Source: JBMNKL01 sp050261495 (lineage in GTDB: Bacteria > Bacillota > Clostridia > Acetivibrionales > DTU013). From it: a stretch of 32,653 nucleotides of DNA. How positions within the stretch are numbered: position 1 is the stretch's first letter; each line of letters opens with the position of its first letter. Shown here piece by piece: positions 8,249 to 16,755 of this stretch. Location: assembly GCA_050261495.1 (NCBI GenBank), contig JBLNDI010000115.1, forward strand, positions 1-32,653, in the 5' to 3' direction. The position numbers and the translations under genes are program-made. Below the pieces are notes generated by a model. It was not told where the DNA came from, searched no databases, and worked only from the letters and a program-made list of their open reading frames with translations.

Positions 8249-8528
8249 GATCACTACCTTTCTTCGGTTTTTAGCAGTAGTACCGTTAGATAATATGTCC
8301 GGTACATAAACCTGTAATCCATCACTATGCAATCAGCCGGCAAGCAATTCGAATCTGCCGCTAAAAGTGCGCGCCAGCAACAGTCCATTGTAAAAAAAGT
8401 ATTAAAAGCAAATCTGACTAATTAAATGCTATCATATCCATCTGCCCATCTCAATACTTTATACCCATATGCTTCCCCGGTTATCCGCCGATTCTTTGGA
8501 AGCATCTCAGGACGGTAATATTATCGGC
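8249..8528. other. Gene-free stretch upstream of the Memo gene and tRNA-Leu
   Basis: No gene, RNA fold or repeat was recognised in these bases. The stretch separates the minus-strand Memo-AMMECR1 gene from the plus-strand tRNA-Leu promoter, so it must hold the promoter of the former. I could not pick a convincing -35/-10 pair for it. Confidence 0.4.
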
Positions 8529-8557
8529 TTGACACAATAACTTGCGGTAATTATAAT
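8529..8557 (+). promoter_or_regulatory. Consensus promoter of tRNA-Leu
   Basis: TTGACA (8529-8534), a 17-bp spacer and TATAAT (8552-8557): both hexamers match the sigma-A consensus exactly. It lies about 30 bp before the mature tRNA 5' end. Confidence 0.88.
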
Positions 8558-8586
8558 GTCAGTTGTACGATGAAGAGGTATATCGC

Positions 8587-8669
<83 letters not shown>

Positions 8670-8680
8670 CGGATTGCCCG

Positions 8681-8707
8681 AAAACCCGCCGTTTCAGCGG
8701 GTTTTTT
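8681..8707 (+). terminator. Rho-independent terminator of tRNA-Leu
   Basis: AAAACCCGC (8681-8689) pairs with GCGGGTTTT (8697-8705) around a 7-nt loop, and the T run continues to 8707. It lies 11 nt after the tRNA CCA end. Confidence 0.92.
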
Positions 8708-8736
8708 ACATAATTACACTTATTCATCAGCTTCAA

Positions 8737-8848
8737 GCGCTCGCGTTGAAGTGAGACAGTGCATTACAGCCTGCCCGTGACGAAACCTGATGTAAAATCG
8801 CAAACTGCCCCATCCGCCGATTCATCTTTGTGTCAAACCCCCGTCCCC
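8737..8848 (+). repeat. 5'-truncated copy of the REP/structured-RNA element
   Basis: Bases 8737-8792 match 1503-1558 at 50 of 56 positions without a gap. After a diverged segment that still recalls the first copy (TGCCCCATCCGCC against CATGCCCGCC), the 16-mer TCAAACCCCCGTCCCC at 8833-8848 is identical to 1614-1629. The 5' arm, both junction hairpins and the left REP-like end are absent, so the RNA cannot fold as in the first copy. The ATGA next to the first copy reads ATGT here (8790-8793). It follows the tRNA-Leu terminator directly and is probably a relic. Confidence 0.75.
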
Positions 8849-9076
8849 TTGGCACATGGCATGCCTGCATTATGGAATCGGCCGGCATACCGGCCGGGCG
8901 TCGCATGCAAAGTGAGCAATTCATATAAAAATAACCGCAATTCATCTAAATTCTTTAACAGCGCCGGCAAATATAATAAAAGTGTCCTTTATGCGAAATT
9001 GTTCCCGGGGTATTTCCATGCTTGTGGGAATAATTGATTTTCTATCGGCTACAAAGTTTTCAAGAGGGGAAACACT
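8849..9076. other. Gene-free stretch after the truncated repeat
   Basis: This holds a short GC-rich inverted repeat at 8879-8895 (CCGGCCG-type, GGCCGGCATACCGGCC) and otherwise AT-rich sequence. No credible coding frame or RNA gene was recognised here. Confidence 0.4.
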
Positions 9077-9273
9077 TTGAAAAAATTGTTTGGCGCTTGG
9101 AGCCGCAACGATACATTGCCGGAGCTTGACGGCGGGAGAACAGGCTTGCATACCCTAGATACAAGACCAACCTTAATCTGAGCGCCGCCCTGGGTGAAAG
9201 CATGAACATCCCAAGTGGACAGAGTATTACCAGGTTTTCCAAAAACATCAGGAATTTTAGAAAATATATATAG
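9077..9273 (+). pseudogene. Possible frameshifted short gene or 34-codon small ORF
   Basis: GAGGGG at 9064-9069 lies 7 nt before a TTG start at 9077. The frame encodes a 34-residue basic peptide beginning MKKLFGAWSRNDTLPELDGG and ends at TGA 9179-9181. From about the GGCGGGAG run, the alternative frame is open to TAG 9271-9273 and reads naturally on (RENRLAYPRYKTNLNLSAAL, then GESMNIPSGQSITRF). A one-base indel in the G run would join the two into about 65 residues. I do not recognise a family. It could equally be a chance small ORF, so confidence is low. Confidence 0.25.
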
Positions 9274-9303
9274 TGTTTCTATATTTTTCTCCGGGTATCC
9301 GTG

Positions 9304-9666
9304 CTATCCGTGTTTTACATGTTCCATGCCCTGGTTGAACAACTGGAGGATATGGTCGTCATCGAGCGAATAATAGACTGACTTGCCTTCCTTTCGAAAT
9401 TTGACCAGCCTCATATTCCTCATGATCCTCAATTGGTGGGAAACCGCCGATTGCGTCATACCTACGGCTTCTGCAATATCACATACGCAAAGGTCGCATC
9501 GTGAAAGCGCGAAAATAATCTTGAGCCTGGTCTGGTCGCCAAGCACTTTAAAGATCTCGGATAGCCTTAAAGCGTCGGAATCATCGATCATGCAGGCTTT
9601 TACCCTGTCGACGTTCTCCTGGTTGATTTTCAATTCTTCACAACTGTCGCAGTTTTCTTCCTTCAT
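9304..9666 (-). CDS. ArsR/SmtB-family metal-sensing repressor
   Basis: The 120-residue winged-helix protein has the recognition helix TQSAVSHQLRIMRNMRLVKF and the wing RKEGKSVYYSL. Two metal-site types are visible. The CDLCVCD segment, with an N-terminal CDSC pair (residues ~6-9), matches the CadC/CmtR-like alpha3N cysteine site for Cd/Pb/Zn. The C-terminal helix DDDHILQLFNQGMEHVKH has the D-x-H...H-x-x-H spacing of the SmtB/CzrA alpha5 zinc site. Such proteins release DNA on metal binding and derepress efflux genes. No efflux gene adjoins it: the neighbour is a divergent metallophosphoesterase. The ATG at 9666 has AGGG six nt upstream; a TTG two codons earlier (9672) is less likely. Confidence 0.92.
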   Translation of the reverse strand: MKEENCDSCEELKINQENVDRVKACMIDDSDALRLSEIFKVLGDQTRLKIIFALSRCDLCVCDIAEAVGMTQSAVSHQLRIMRNMRLVKFRKEGKSVYYSLDDDHILQLFNQGMEHVKHG

Positions 9667-9860
9667 CAGCAACCCTACTCACTTTTCGGCAAACGTATTC
9701 TATACCAAATTATATTTTTATTACCGGTATTAGTCAAGCAAACCACAACCCGCGGCCGCACCCGAAGCAGGAAACTGTCCCGCCGCACAAGGCAAATTTA
9801 GAGTTGCCGCAAAGACAGGCAATTGATATATTATATTATATACACACCGGGAGAATTATA

Positions 9861-10670
9861 ATGGCTGTGAAAATCGTAATTGCATTTATCGGATTCGTTA
9901 TTGCCTTAATTCTATACATGATATTTGAAACTACATGGCTGAAAATCGAAAGGCTTGATTTTTCACGCAAGGGAAAAGGCCTTTGCATAATGCACCTGTC
10001 AGATCTCCATATAAACATGACAAGGATTTCCGCCGAACGTATCAGGAAAGTGGTAAAGGCCGAAAACCCGGATATTATATTTGTCACGGGCGATTATATC
10101 AACGCTCCGCTGCATGCCTCGCTTTTCCTGAAGTACCTGTATACTTTCTGCAAGGGGTATCGTACGGTTATATGCCTGGGCAATCACGACATACGAGCTT
10201 TCGAACGCAGCAAGGAAGGTCTCGAAAACTTCATCAGGGAAATAGAAGCGCTAAAGGTGGAAGTTCTGCGGAACCGGACGGTAATCGCCGAAAAGAACGG
10301 GAAAAAATACAATATAATTGGAATCGACGACCTGAACAAAGGCAATCCCGATATTGAAAAAGCCATAAAAGGCTGCGTGCATGGCGCGCTGAAAATAGCG
10401 ATAACGCATAACCCGGACCTGGTGCTGCGCATACCCGGCAAAATTGTCGATTACATGTTTGCCGGGCACTTTCACGGGGGACAAATCTGGATGCCATGCA
10501 ACCTGGAATTTTTCCTGCTCCGCAATGACATCCTGTGCAAAATGGGGATCAAGCGGGGGCTTAAATGCATTAACGGCATCAGGGTGTACTTGAACAGGGG
10601 CCTTGGAAACGTGGTCGTCCCATTCCGCTTTTTGTCCCGCCCTGAAATATTGATATGCACTCTTCCGTGA
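9861..10670 (+). CDS. Membrane-anchored metallophosphoesterase (YkuE/YaeI type)
   Basis: The 269-residue protein has an N-terminal membrane anchor (residues 1-23). A calcineurin-like phosphoesterase domain follows with all the metal-binding blocks: SDLH at 47-50, GDYIN from 77, GNHD at 107-110, THNPD and GHFHGGQ. Relatives act on phosphorylated lipids or nucleotides near the membrane; the substrate is not evident. The frame is open from 9804, but GGGAG stands 7 nt before the ATG at 9861, which also restores the normal hydrophobic N-terminus. It is divergent from the ArsR-type gene (195 bp between starts) and converges on pgi. A regulatory link to the metal sensor is possible but unproven. Confidence 0.92.
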   Translation: MAVKIVIAFIGFVIALILYMIFETTWLKIERLDFSRKGKGLCIMHLSDLHINMTRISAERIRKVVKAENPDIIFVTGDYINAPLHASLFLKYLYTFCKGYRTVICLGNHDIRAFERSKEGLENFIREIEALKVEVLRNRTVIAEKNGKKYNIIGIDDLNKGNPDIEKAIKGCVHGALKIAITHNPDLVLRIPGKIVDYMFAGHFHGGQIWMPCNLEFFLLRNDILCKMGIKRGLKCINGIRVYLNRGLGNVVVPFRFLSRPEILICTLP

Positions 10671-10706
10671 GCTTTCCCGCACCGGACGGCGCTGATGCTT
10701 AAGCTT

Positions 10707-12068
10707 TTACGGCGTCCACTGCCTGAGCCTTTCCTCAAGTTTCTCCTTTTCCTTTTCATAGCCCGGCTTTCCAAGGAGCGCAAACATATTCTTCTTATAT
10801 GCCTCCACCCCGGGCTGATCGAACGGGTTGACGCCCAGCAGGTACCCGCTGATACCGCACGCTTTCTCAAAGAAATACACGAGATTGCCAAACCAATAGC
10901 TGCTCATCCCGGGGATATTTATAAGAAGATTCGGCACGCCGCCGTCTGCGTGGGCGATGATAGTTCCCTGCATTGCCTTTTTATTTACATGGTCAATGTC
11001 CTTGCCGGCAAGGAAATTCAGTCCGTCTATGTTGTTCTTGTCTTCCTTCATGGTCAGATTTTTCCCCGATTTCTCCACGTTCAAAACGGTCTCAAATATA
11101 TTGCGGAGGCCATCCTGGATATACTGCCCCAGTGAATGGAGGTCGGTCGTAAAATCAACTCCCGCCGGGAAAATTCCTTTCCGGTCCTTTCCCTCGCTTT
11201 CGCCAAAGAGCTGTTTCCACCACTCGGTGAAGAAATGCATCGACGGTTCGTAATTGACCATTATTTCAATTGTCTTCCCTTTCCTGTAAAGTGCATTTCT
11301 CATGGCCGCATACCTGTAGCACGCATTTTCGGCAATATCGGGGCTGCTGTAGCGCTTGCAGGCGTCGAGGGCTCCCTGCATCATGGCGTCAGTATCGATT
11401 CCGGCAGCGGCGATGGGCAGCAGCCCGACGGCGGTAAGCACGGAGTATCTTCCACCTATGTCGCCGGGAATGACAAAACTCTCGTATCCTTCTTCGCAGG
11501 CCAATTTTTTCAATGCACCCCGGGCTCTATCCGTCGTGGCGAATATTCTTTTAGCCGCCCCGGCCTTACCGTACTTCTTCTCCATGTATTCCTTGAATAT
11601 CCTGAATGCAATCGCGGGTTCCGTCGTCGTCCCCGATTTGGAAATGACATTTAAGGATATTTCCTTGTCTTCCAGCAACTCGAGCAACTCCGCAAGGTAA
11701 GTCGAACTAATGTTGTTGCCGGCAAAATAGATCTCAACACCTTTCCTTTCATCCCTTGGAAGCATGTTGTAAAAGGAATGCGAAAGCGCTTCAACGGCGG
11801 CCCTTGCTCCCAGGTAGGAACCGCCAATGCCGATGACTACCAGTGCATCGGAATCCGACCTGATTTTTGACGCGGCAGCCTTGATCCGGTTATATTCGGT
11901 TTTATCGTATTTTTCAGGCCAATCGACCCATCCGGTGAAATCGCTGCCGGCGCCCAGCTTCTTGTGCAGCATTTCATGGGCAAAATATATAAATGGCTCC
12001 AGGTTTGATATTTCACTCTCATTCACAAATGGCAGCGCATAGGTGCAATCCAGTTTTATTTCGTTCAT
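10707..12068 (-). CDS. pgi: Glucose-6-phosphate isomerase
   Basis: The enzyme interconverts glucose-6-phosphate and fructose-6-phosphate. The 453-residue chain is the normal length for the short Firmicute form. Sugar-isomerase domains are visible: VVIGIGGSYLGARAA near residue 80, VISKSGTTTEPAIAFR (phosphate-binding Ser-Thr loop), PGDIGGRYSVLTAVGLLP, and the C-terminal signature NPFDQPGVEAYKKNMFALLG. The ATG start has GGGAG 8 nt upstream. A promoter with TTGAAT, 17-bp spacer and TAAAAT lies close upstream. It is a monocistronic minus-strand gene divergent from the spore-protein gene. Confidence 0.97.
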   Translation of the reverse strand: MNEIKLDCTYALPFVNESEISNLEPFIYFAHEMLHKKLGAGSDFTGWVDWPEKYDKTEYNRIKAAASKIRSDSDALVVIGIGGSYLGARAAVEALSHSFYNMLPRDERKGVEIYFAGNNISSTYLAELLELLEDKEISLNVISKSGTTTEPAIAFRIFKEYMEKKYGKAGAAKRIFATTDRARGALKKLACEEGYESFVIPGDIGGRYSVLTAVGLLPIAAAGIDTDAMMQGALDACKRYSSPDIAENACYRYAAMRNALYRKGKTIEIMVNYEPSMHFFTEWWKQLFGESEGKDRKGIFPAGVDFTTDLHSLGQYIQDGLRNIFETVLNVEKSGKNLTMKEDKNNIDGLNFLAGKDIDHVNKKAMQGTIIAHADGGVPNLLINIPGMSSYWFGNLVYFFEKACGISGYLLGVNPFDQPGVEAYKKNMFALLGKPGYEKEKEKLEERLRQWTP

Positions 12069-12104
12069 GTCGATAACTCCCGTTCGTTTGTTTATTTTTA
12101 TTAC

Positions 12105-12133
12105 ATTTTATATTTATGGATTGAATTATTCAA
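12105..12133 (-). promoter_or_regulatory. Promoter of pgi
   Basis: Minus-strand TTGAAT (12128-12133) and TAAAAT (12105-12110) are 17 bp apart, about 37 bp before the pgi start codon. Confidence 0.55.
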
Positions 12134-12299
12134 CATCTACCTAGAATAAATTTGAAGGATCGTCCCCTGTCATAAAGCATAAAAATGTGCAAATAAAAAC
12201 GGGGAGAAAATTGGAAGCGTAATATTCATAAATCCGCAAAAAATATCATTGGGCATTTAATATAAGTTTATATCAATCAAGAGGAACGAGGTGATGATA

Positions 12300-12521
12300 A
12301 TGTCAAGGAAAACCCCGCTTCTCCCGGAAAAAAGAGAAGCTTTGAACCGTTTCAAGATGGAATGCGCCAGGGAAATCGGGCACGAACAGTTTGTCAGGGA
12401 GAATAACGACCACTACAAGGGCGACGTTTCCGCAGCGCAGAACGGGCGTGAAGGCGGTCCTATCGGCGGGCAGATGGTAAAGAGAATGATCGCTTACGCA
12501 GAACAGCATATGATGAAGTAA
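12300..12521 (+). CDS. Alpha/beta-type small acid-soluble spore protein
   Basis: The 73-residue protein has the family signature: the N-terminal EALNRFKMECAREIG, containing the GPR protease-type site region, and the C-terminal NGREGGPIGGQMVKRMI. These proteins coat and protect spore DNA and are degraded at germination. They are made in the forespore under sigma-G, though I could not fix a convincing sigma-G promoter. GAGGTG at 12288-12293 lies 6 nt before the ATG at 12300, preferred over GTG 12291 and ATG 12294. The gene is direct evidence that the organism sporulates. A hairpin with REP-like sequence follows it. Confidence 0.95.
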   Translation: MSRKTPLLPEKREALNRFKMECAREIGHEQFVRENNDHYKGDVSAAQNGREGGPIGGQMVKRMIAYAEQHMMK

Positions 12522-12564
12522 TAATGCACTGAAATGCACCCGAAAGTTGTACGGCAAAGCAGCA

Positions 12565-12591
12565 GGACGGTTCTCGGAAGAAGAACCGTCC
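12565..12591. terminator. Perfect 10-bp hairpin, possible terminator and REP-like
   Basis: GGACGGTTCT (12565-12574) pairs perfectly with AGAACCGTCC (12582-12591) around a 7-nt loop, 43 bp after the spore-protein stop. Only a short, interrupted T tract follows. On the minus strand it reads AAAGGGACGGTTCTT, which resembles REP sequences associated with Y1 transposases. It may serve as the terminator between the convergent spore-protein gene and pheT. Confidence 0.6.
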
Positions 12592-12645
12592 CTTTACGCG
12601 TTTCTTTATATGCCCTTTTATGCGTCTCTTTATGCTCCCTTTAAG

Positions 12646-15039
12646 TTAAGCGTCTCTTAACCGGGCGCCGAATTCATCTTCCAGCGCCATGACAATTTTC
12701 CTCATTGCGCTGTTTGCCTCATCATCCGTCAATGTCCTGTCGGCCGACCTGAAAGTAAATGAAAATGCGACGCTCTTTTTCCCTTCGGGCACCTGTTTTC
12801 CCTTGTATACGTCAAAGAGCCTGACCTCCTCGAGTATTTCACCCGCTTTTCCCCTGATCGTCCGTTGCATCCGTCCTACCGTCACACGGTCGTCCACCAG
12901 GACGGCAATGTCCCTCATTACCGCAGGAAATCTTGGCAGGGGTTTGTATTCCGGCTTAATCTCCGCATTGTCCAGCAGCGGCTCAATATCGACCGTACCT
13001 GCAAAAGTCCTTTGAGCCGTTCCGAATTTTTCTGCGACCGAGGGGTGAATCTCCCCAAATATGCCGCATTCCTTGCCACTGACAATCAGCCTGGCCGTTC
13101 TGCCCGGATGATACGAAGGATTGTCTTTCACAGGCTCAAAGTCGTAATCTTTTATCCCCAGCGCTTCCACCAGTTCTTCCAGCGCGCCCTTCAAGTCGTA
13201 GAAGTCAACGTTTCCATACATGCCAAGCGTCAGCACCGGTTTTTCATGCGGAAGCTCCGTCAGCGGCAGGCTCTTGGGCAGGTATACGTAGGACATTTCA
13301 AACAGCCTTGCCTCTTCCACCCTCCTGTTGTAATTGGTCGCGAGCGATTCCAGCATGCCGGGCAGCATCGTGGTCCGCATTATGCTGTAATCCTCACCCA
13401 GCGGATTCGTAATAACGACAGCCTTTCTAAGCTCGCTGCCGGCGGGAAGGTTGATCTTGTCAAACACCTTAGGGCTGGTGAACGAAAAGGTATATGCTTC
13501 CGAAAAACCGCAGGAAAGCATTGTCTGCCGGATGATGTCCTCGATTTTCTGTTTCCGTGTCTTGCCTCCCACTGTGGCAGCTTTGCCCTCCAGCAGGGTA
13601 GCCTTGATATTATTGTAATCATAAAACCTGGCAATTTCCTCCGCGAGGTCGGCTTCACGCTCCAGGTCGGGCCTGAAAGTCGGGGCCGTTGCGGTTCCTG
13701 CCTCGTCGTTCACTTCTATTTCAAGCCTTCCCAATATCTCCTTCATTTTATCCGCGCTTATGTCTGTCCCCAGCAAGGCGTTGATCCTGGCAGGATTGAA
13801 CGGAATAACCTTTTTTTCGGCTTTTACAGGATAGCAATCAATGACCCCCTTGCATACGGTTCCGGCCCCGATAAGCTCTACAAGCTGCGCGGCGCGATTC
13901 AAGGCATCAATGACGTTTTCCGGATCCAGTCCTTTTTCAAAACGGCCGGAAGCCTCCGTTCTCATTCCCAGTTTTTTAGCCGTCAGCCGTACCGACACCC
14001 CGTTGAATGTCGCCGATTCGAACAGGATGGTCCTGGTATCCGGTTTTATTTCACTATCGGCGCCGCCCATGACCCCTGCCACGGCTACGGGTTTTTCGGC
14101 ATCCGCTATGACCAGCATGGAATCATCCAATTCCCTGTCCTGGTCATCCAGCGTGCGCAGCTTCTCCCCTTTTTCGGCAGTCCTGACAACAATCCTGCGC
14201 CCTTCCAGGTTTTCAAGATCGAACGCGTGCATCGGCTGTCCGTATTCCAACATGACATAGTTGGTAATATCGACGATATTATTGATAGGCCTGACGCCCG
14301 ACGCCTTCAGGCGTTCCTGCATCCAGCGCGGCGACGGTTCGATCTTCACATTTTTTACGATCCTGGCAGCATAGCGGTAACACAGTTCGGGCGCCCTTAT
14401 CTCGACAGCCGCCTGCCCGTCTATGGGATCGCCAAGTTCCATGACCTTTATCTCCGGCTTGTTGAATTTTGTCCCGAACGTAGCGGCAGATTCCCTGGCA
14501 AGCCCGATGATGCTGAAACAATCGGGCCTGTTTGAAGTTATCTCAAACTCGACGACCGTATCGTTCAGCCCGAGTACTTCCCTTATATCGGTTCCCGGTG
14601 CAAAATCTCCCTCAAGTATGAATATCCCGTCCTCCACCGCATTCGGGTATTCTTCCTTGGTCACTCCAAGCTCCGAAATAGAGCACATCATTCCGTTTGA
14701 CTCAACACCCCTGAGTTTTCCTTTTTTGATTTTAAGGCCCCCCGGCAGCGTTGACCCGTCAAGCGCAACCGGAACCAGGTCGTTGATTTTTACATTGGTT
14801 GCACCGGTTACAACCTGGATAATCCCGCTGCCGATATCAACCTGTGATACCAGCAGGCGGTCCGCATCGGGATGCTTCCCGATAGATACAATTCTTCCGA
14901 CAACCACCTTGTTGATCTCCCCGCCCAGTTCTTCAAAGCCTTCGACTTTTGATCCGGACATGGTAAGGGCGTCGGCGTATTCCTTCGGACCGGCATTTAT
15001 ATCAGTGTAATCTTTCAGCCATTTCAACGGCAATTTCAT
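12646..15039 (-). CDS. pheT: Phenylalanine-tRNA ligase beta subunit
   Basis: This is the large subunit of the alpha2-beta2 PheRS that charges tRNA-Phe. The 797 residues hold the expected domain order. An EMAP-type tRNA-binding domain comes first (about 40-150, VVVGRIVSIGKHPDADRLLV). The B3/B4 editing region follows (ITSNRPDCFSIIGLARE, NNIVDITNYVMLEYGQPMHAFD), then the B5 domain (about 400-475). The catalytic-like core contains NPLGEDYSIMRTTMLPGMLE, and the C-terminal anticodon-binding FDX-ACB domain begins around FPAVMRDIAVLVDD. It lies 85 bp downstream of pheS and is controlled by the same T-box leader. The long plus-strand open frame across it is antisense noise. Confidence 0.98.
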   Translation of the reverse strand: MKLPLKWLKDYTDINAGPKEYADALTMSGSKVEGFEELGGEINKVVVGRIVSIGKHPDADRLLVSQVDIGSGIIQVVTGATNVKINDLVPVALDGSTLPGGLKIKKGKLRGVESNGMMCSISELGVTKEEYPNAVEDGIFILEGDFAPGTDIREVLGLNDTVVEFEITSNRPDCFSIIGLARESAATFGTKFNKPEIKVMELGDPIDGQAAVEIRAPELCYRYAARIVKNVKIEPSPRWMQERLKASGVRPINNIVDITNYVMLEYGQPMHAFDLENLEGRRIVVRTAEKGEKLRTLDDQDRELDDSMLVIADAEKPVAVAGVMGGADSEIKPDTRTILFESATFNGVSVRLTAKKLGMRTEASGRFEKGLDPENVIDALNRAAQLVELIGAGTVCKGVIDCYPVKAEKKVIPFNPARINALLGTDISADKMKEILGRLEIEVNDEAGTATAPTFRPDLEREADLAEEIARFYDYNNIKATLLEGKAATVGGKTRKQKIEDIIRQTMLSCGFSEAYTFSFTSPKVFDKINLPAGSELRKAVVITNPLGEDYSIMRTTMLPGMLESLATNYNRRVEEARLFEMSYVYLPKSLPLTELPHEKPVLTLGMYGNVDFYDLKGALEELVEALGIKDYDFEPVKDNPSYHPGRTARLIVSGKECGIFGEIHPSVAEKFGTAQRTFAGTVDIEPLLDNAEIKPEYKPLPRFPAVMRDIAVLVDDRVTVGRMQRTIRGKAGEILEEVRLFDVYKGKQVPEGKKSVAFSFTFRSADRTLTDDEANSAMRKIVMALEDEFGARLRDA

Positions 15040-15124
15040 AATTCCATCCTCCTCGGCGATAAAGATAAATCCTTAGTCAAACCGCAAAATATGACAGGCA
15101 TTCCGCTGCGTCTCCCCATTCCAG

Positions 15125-16150
15125 CTAAAATTGCTTCAGGAAACGCACGTCGTTTTCATAAAAAAGCCTCATGTCATCTATGCCGAACCTGCCCATGGCA
15201 GTTCTCTCGACTCCCAGGCCAAAAGCAAACCCGCTGTATTCCCGCGGATCGATTCCGCAATTCTCAAGAACTTTTGGATGCACCATCCCTGCCCCGAGAA
15301 TCTCGATCCATCCTTCATTTTTGCATACCCTGCACCCGCTGCCTCCGCAGGACCAGCAGGTCACGTCAACTTCCGCGCTCGGCTCGGTGAACTGGAAATG
15401 GTGCGGCCTGAGCCTGATTTTTGTGTTTTCCCCAAACAGGCTTCTTGCAAATAACTGGAGCGTCCCCACAAGGTCGCCCATGGTAACGCCATGGTCAACA
15501 ACAAGCCCTTCAACCTGGTAGAATATGGGCGAATGGGTGGCGTCTACCGCATCCGAGCGGTAAACCCTGCCGGGACATATGATCTTGATGGGCGGCTTTT
15601 TCTTTTCCATTACCCTGATCTGGACAGGAGAAGTCTGGCTCCTCAATAGTATATTGTCGGTAATGTAGAAGGTGTCCTGCTCATCCCTTGCCGGATGCCC
15701 TTTCGGTATGTTAAGCGCCTCGAAATTGTAGTAATCAAGCTCTACTTCCGGACCTTCGGCAATTTCATAGCCCATTCCTATAAAGACGTCCTTGATTTCA
15801 TCCATGACCAGGGTCAACGGATGTTTTTTCCCTATAAAACGTCTTTTGCCGGGAACGGTAACATCTATCGATTCCATCTCAAGCTTTTGTTCCCGTTCCT
15901 TTTCGCGCAACTCCCCGGCTGCCTCTTCCAGCATGTTTTCGATAAATTTCCTGACATCGTTGGCAATCTGGCCAATAACCGGCCTTTCCTCCGGAGCGAG
16001 CGCGCCCATTCCCCTCAAAACAGCTGTCAGTTCTCCCTTCTTGCCCAGGTATTGCAACCGAAGGTTTTCAAGATCAGCCGACGTTTTTGCTTCCTTGAGC
16101 TTTTTTTCGGCTTCCAGCCTTATACTGTTCAACTGCTCCCTCATGCTCAT
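15125..16150 (-). CDS. pheS: Phenylalanine-tRNA ligase alpha subunit
   Basis: This is the catalytic subunit of PheRS, 341 residues, normal length. An N-terminal coiled coil (about 1-90) binds tRNA. The class II core follows with motif 2 (GRVYRSDAVDATHSPIFYQ), the WSCGGSGCRVCKNEGWIEI segment, and motif 3 (GFAFGLGVERTAMGRFGI). ATG 16150 is supported by AGGAGG 7 nt upstream. It is the first gene of pheST, preceded by a T-box leader that senses uncharged tRNA. Confidence 0.98.
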   Translation of the reverse strand: MSMREQLNSIRLEAEKKLKEAKTSADLENLRLQYLGKKGELTAVLRGMGALAPEERPVIGQIANDVRKFIENMLEEAAGELREKEREQKLEMESIDVTVPGKRRFIGKKHPLTLVMDEIKDVFIGMGYEIAEGPEVELDYYNFEALNIPKGHPARDEQDTFYITDNILLRSQTSPVQIRVMEKKKPPIKIICPGRVYRSDAVDATHSPIFYQVEGLVVDHGVTMGDLVGTLQLFARSLFGENTKIRLRPHHFQFTEPSAEVDVTCWSCGGSGCRVCKNEGWIEILGAGMVHPKVLENCGIDPREYSGFAFGLGVERTAMGRFGIDDMRLFYENDVRFLKQF

Positions 16151-16235
16151 GCCAAATCCTCCTTATTTATTTTCAAACAACCATATTTTTTCTCATATAG
16201 CCCCATACCAGCCGTTATCTCATGCGGGCCATGAT

Positions 16236-16273
16236 ATAAAAAAGCCTTCATCCCTCTGCAAGGGACGAAGGCT
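16236..16273 (-). terminator. T-box regulated terminator
   Basis: On the minus strand AGCCTTCGTCCCT and AGAGGGATGAAGGCT form a long stem (16243-16273), followed by a T run (16236-16242). It lies directly after the T-box antiterminator sequence and about 86 bp before pheS. Confidence 0.93.
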
Positions 16274-16665
16274 GACTCCGCGGTACCACCCTAATTCCCG
16301 CCGTTAAGCGGCGGACACTTAAAATACAACTTCCATCATCACACAGCAAATACGCCAGCACCCGGCAACAAATCCGATTGCGGAACAAACCGCTTCAACT
16401 GCGTGAATCGGTCTATTGCACCCTGTACGTTAACGGGCAGGTTCCGTCATCTCCTACTCTCATTCCCGGATTTGCTTACCGGGGCCTTACAGGCGGTGTA
16501 AACCGCCACGGGCGCCGCGGCAGTTCATGGAATGATTTCAGGGATGCCGCTCCGGAGGGAACTTCGCCGGAATGTACATTGGAGATGCTTTCAGCCTCGG
16601 GCAGCTCCTCTCTTTAAAGTATGTCCCGGTTACTTTCCTCTTTCATTGCTTTAGCTTATTGTGTT
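16236..16665 (-). promoter_or_regulatory. T-box leader of pheST
   Basis: The minus strand carries the T-box sequence AGGGTGGTACCGCG (16279-16292), which pairs with the 3' end of uncharged tRNA. It sits just before a terminator hairpin, and upstream is a long structured leader with GC-rich stems. This is the transcription-antitermination architecture: uncharged tRNA-Phe stabilises the antiterminator and lets pheST be read. The distance to pheS and the partner genes imply a Phe specifier. I could not place the specifier loop with confidence, so the amino acid is inferred from the downstream genes. Confidence 0.92.
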
Positions 16666-16672
16666 GCGTAAC

Positions 16673-16702
16673 ATTATACCACATCGAAAGAATAATATTC
16701 AA
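16673..16702 (-). promoter_or_regulatory. Promoter of the pheST leader
   Basis: Minus-strand TTGAAT (16697-16702), an 18-bp spacer and TATAAT (16673-16678), placed just upstream of the T-box leader. Confidence 0.65.
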
Positions 16703-16755
16703 GGTAATTTTGCCTTTTTTTAGCCGTGTCACAAGCCATACCGCAAGCCGCGCCG

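Noticed and set aside
11136..11654. 172-residue plus-strand frame inside pgi
   Set aside because: Fully antisense to a well-conserved gene and lacks recognisable motifs.
12865..14535. 556-residue open frame on the plus strand
   Set aside because: It is antisense to pheT, has no ribosome site, and its translation shows no family pattern; it is a by-product of pheT codon use.
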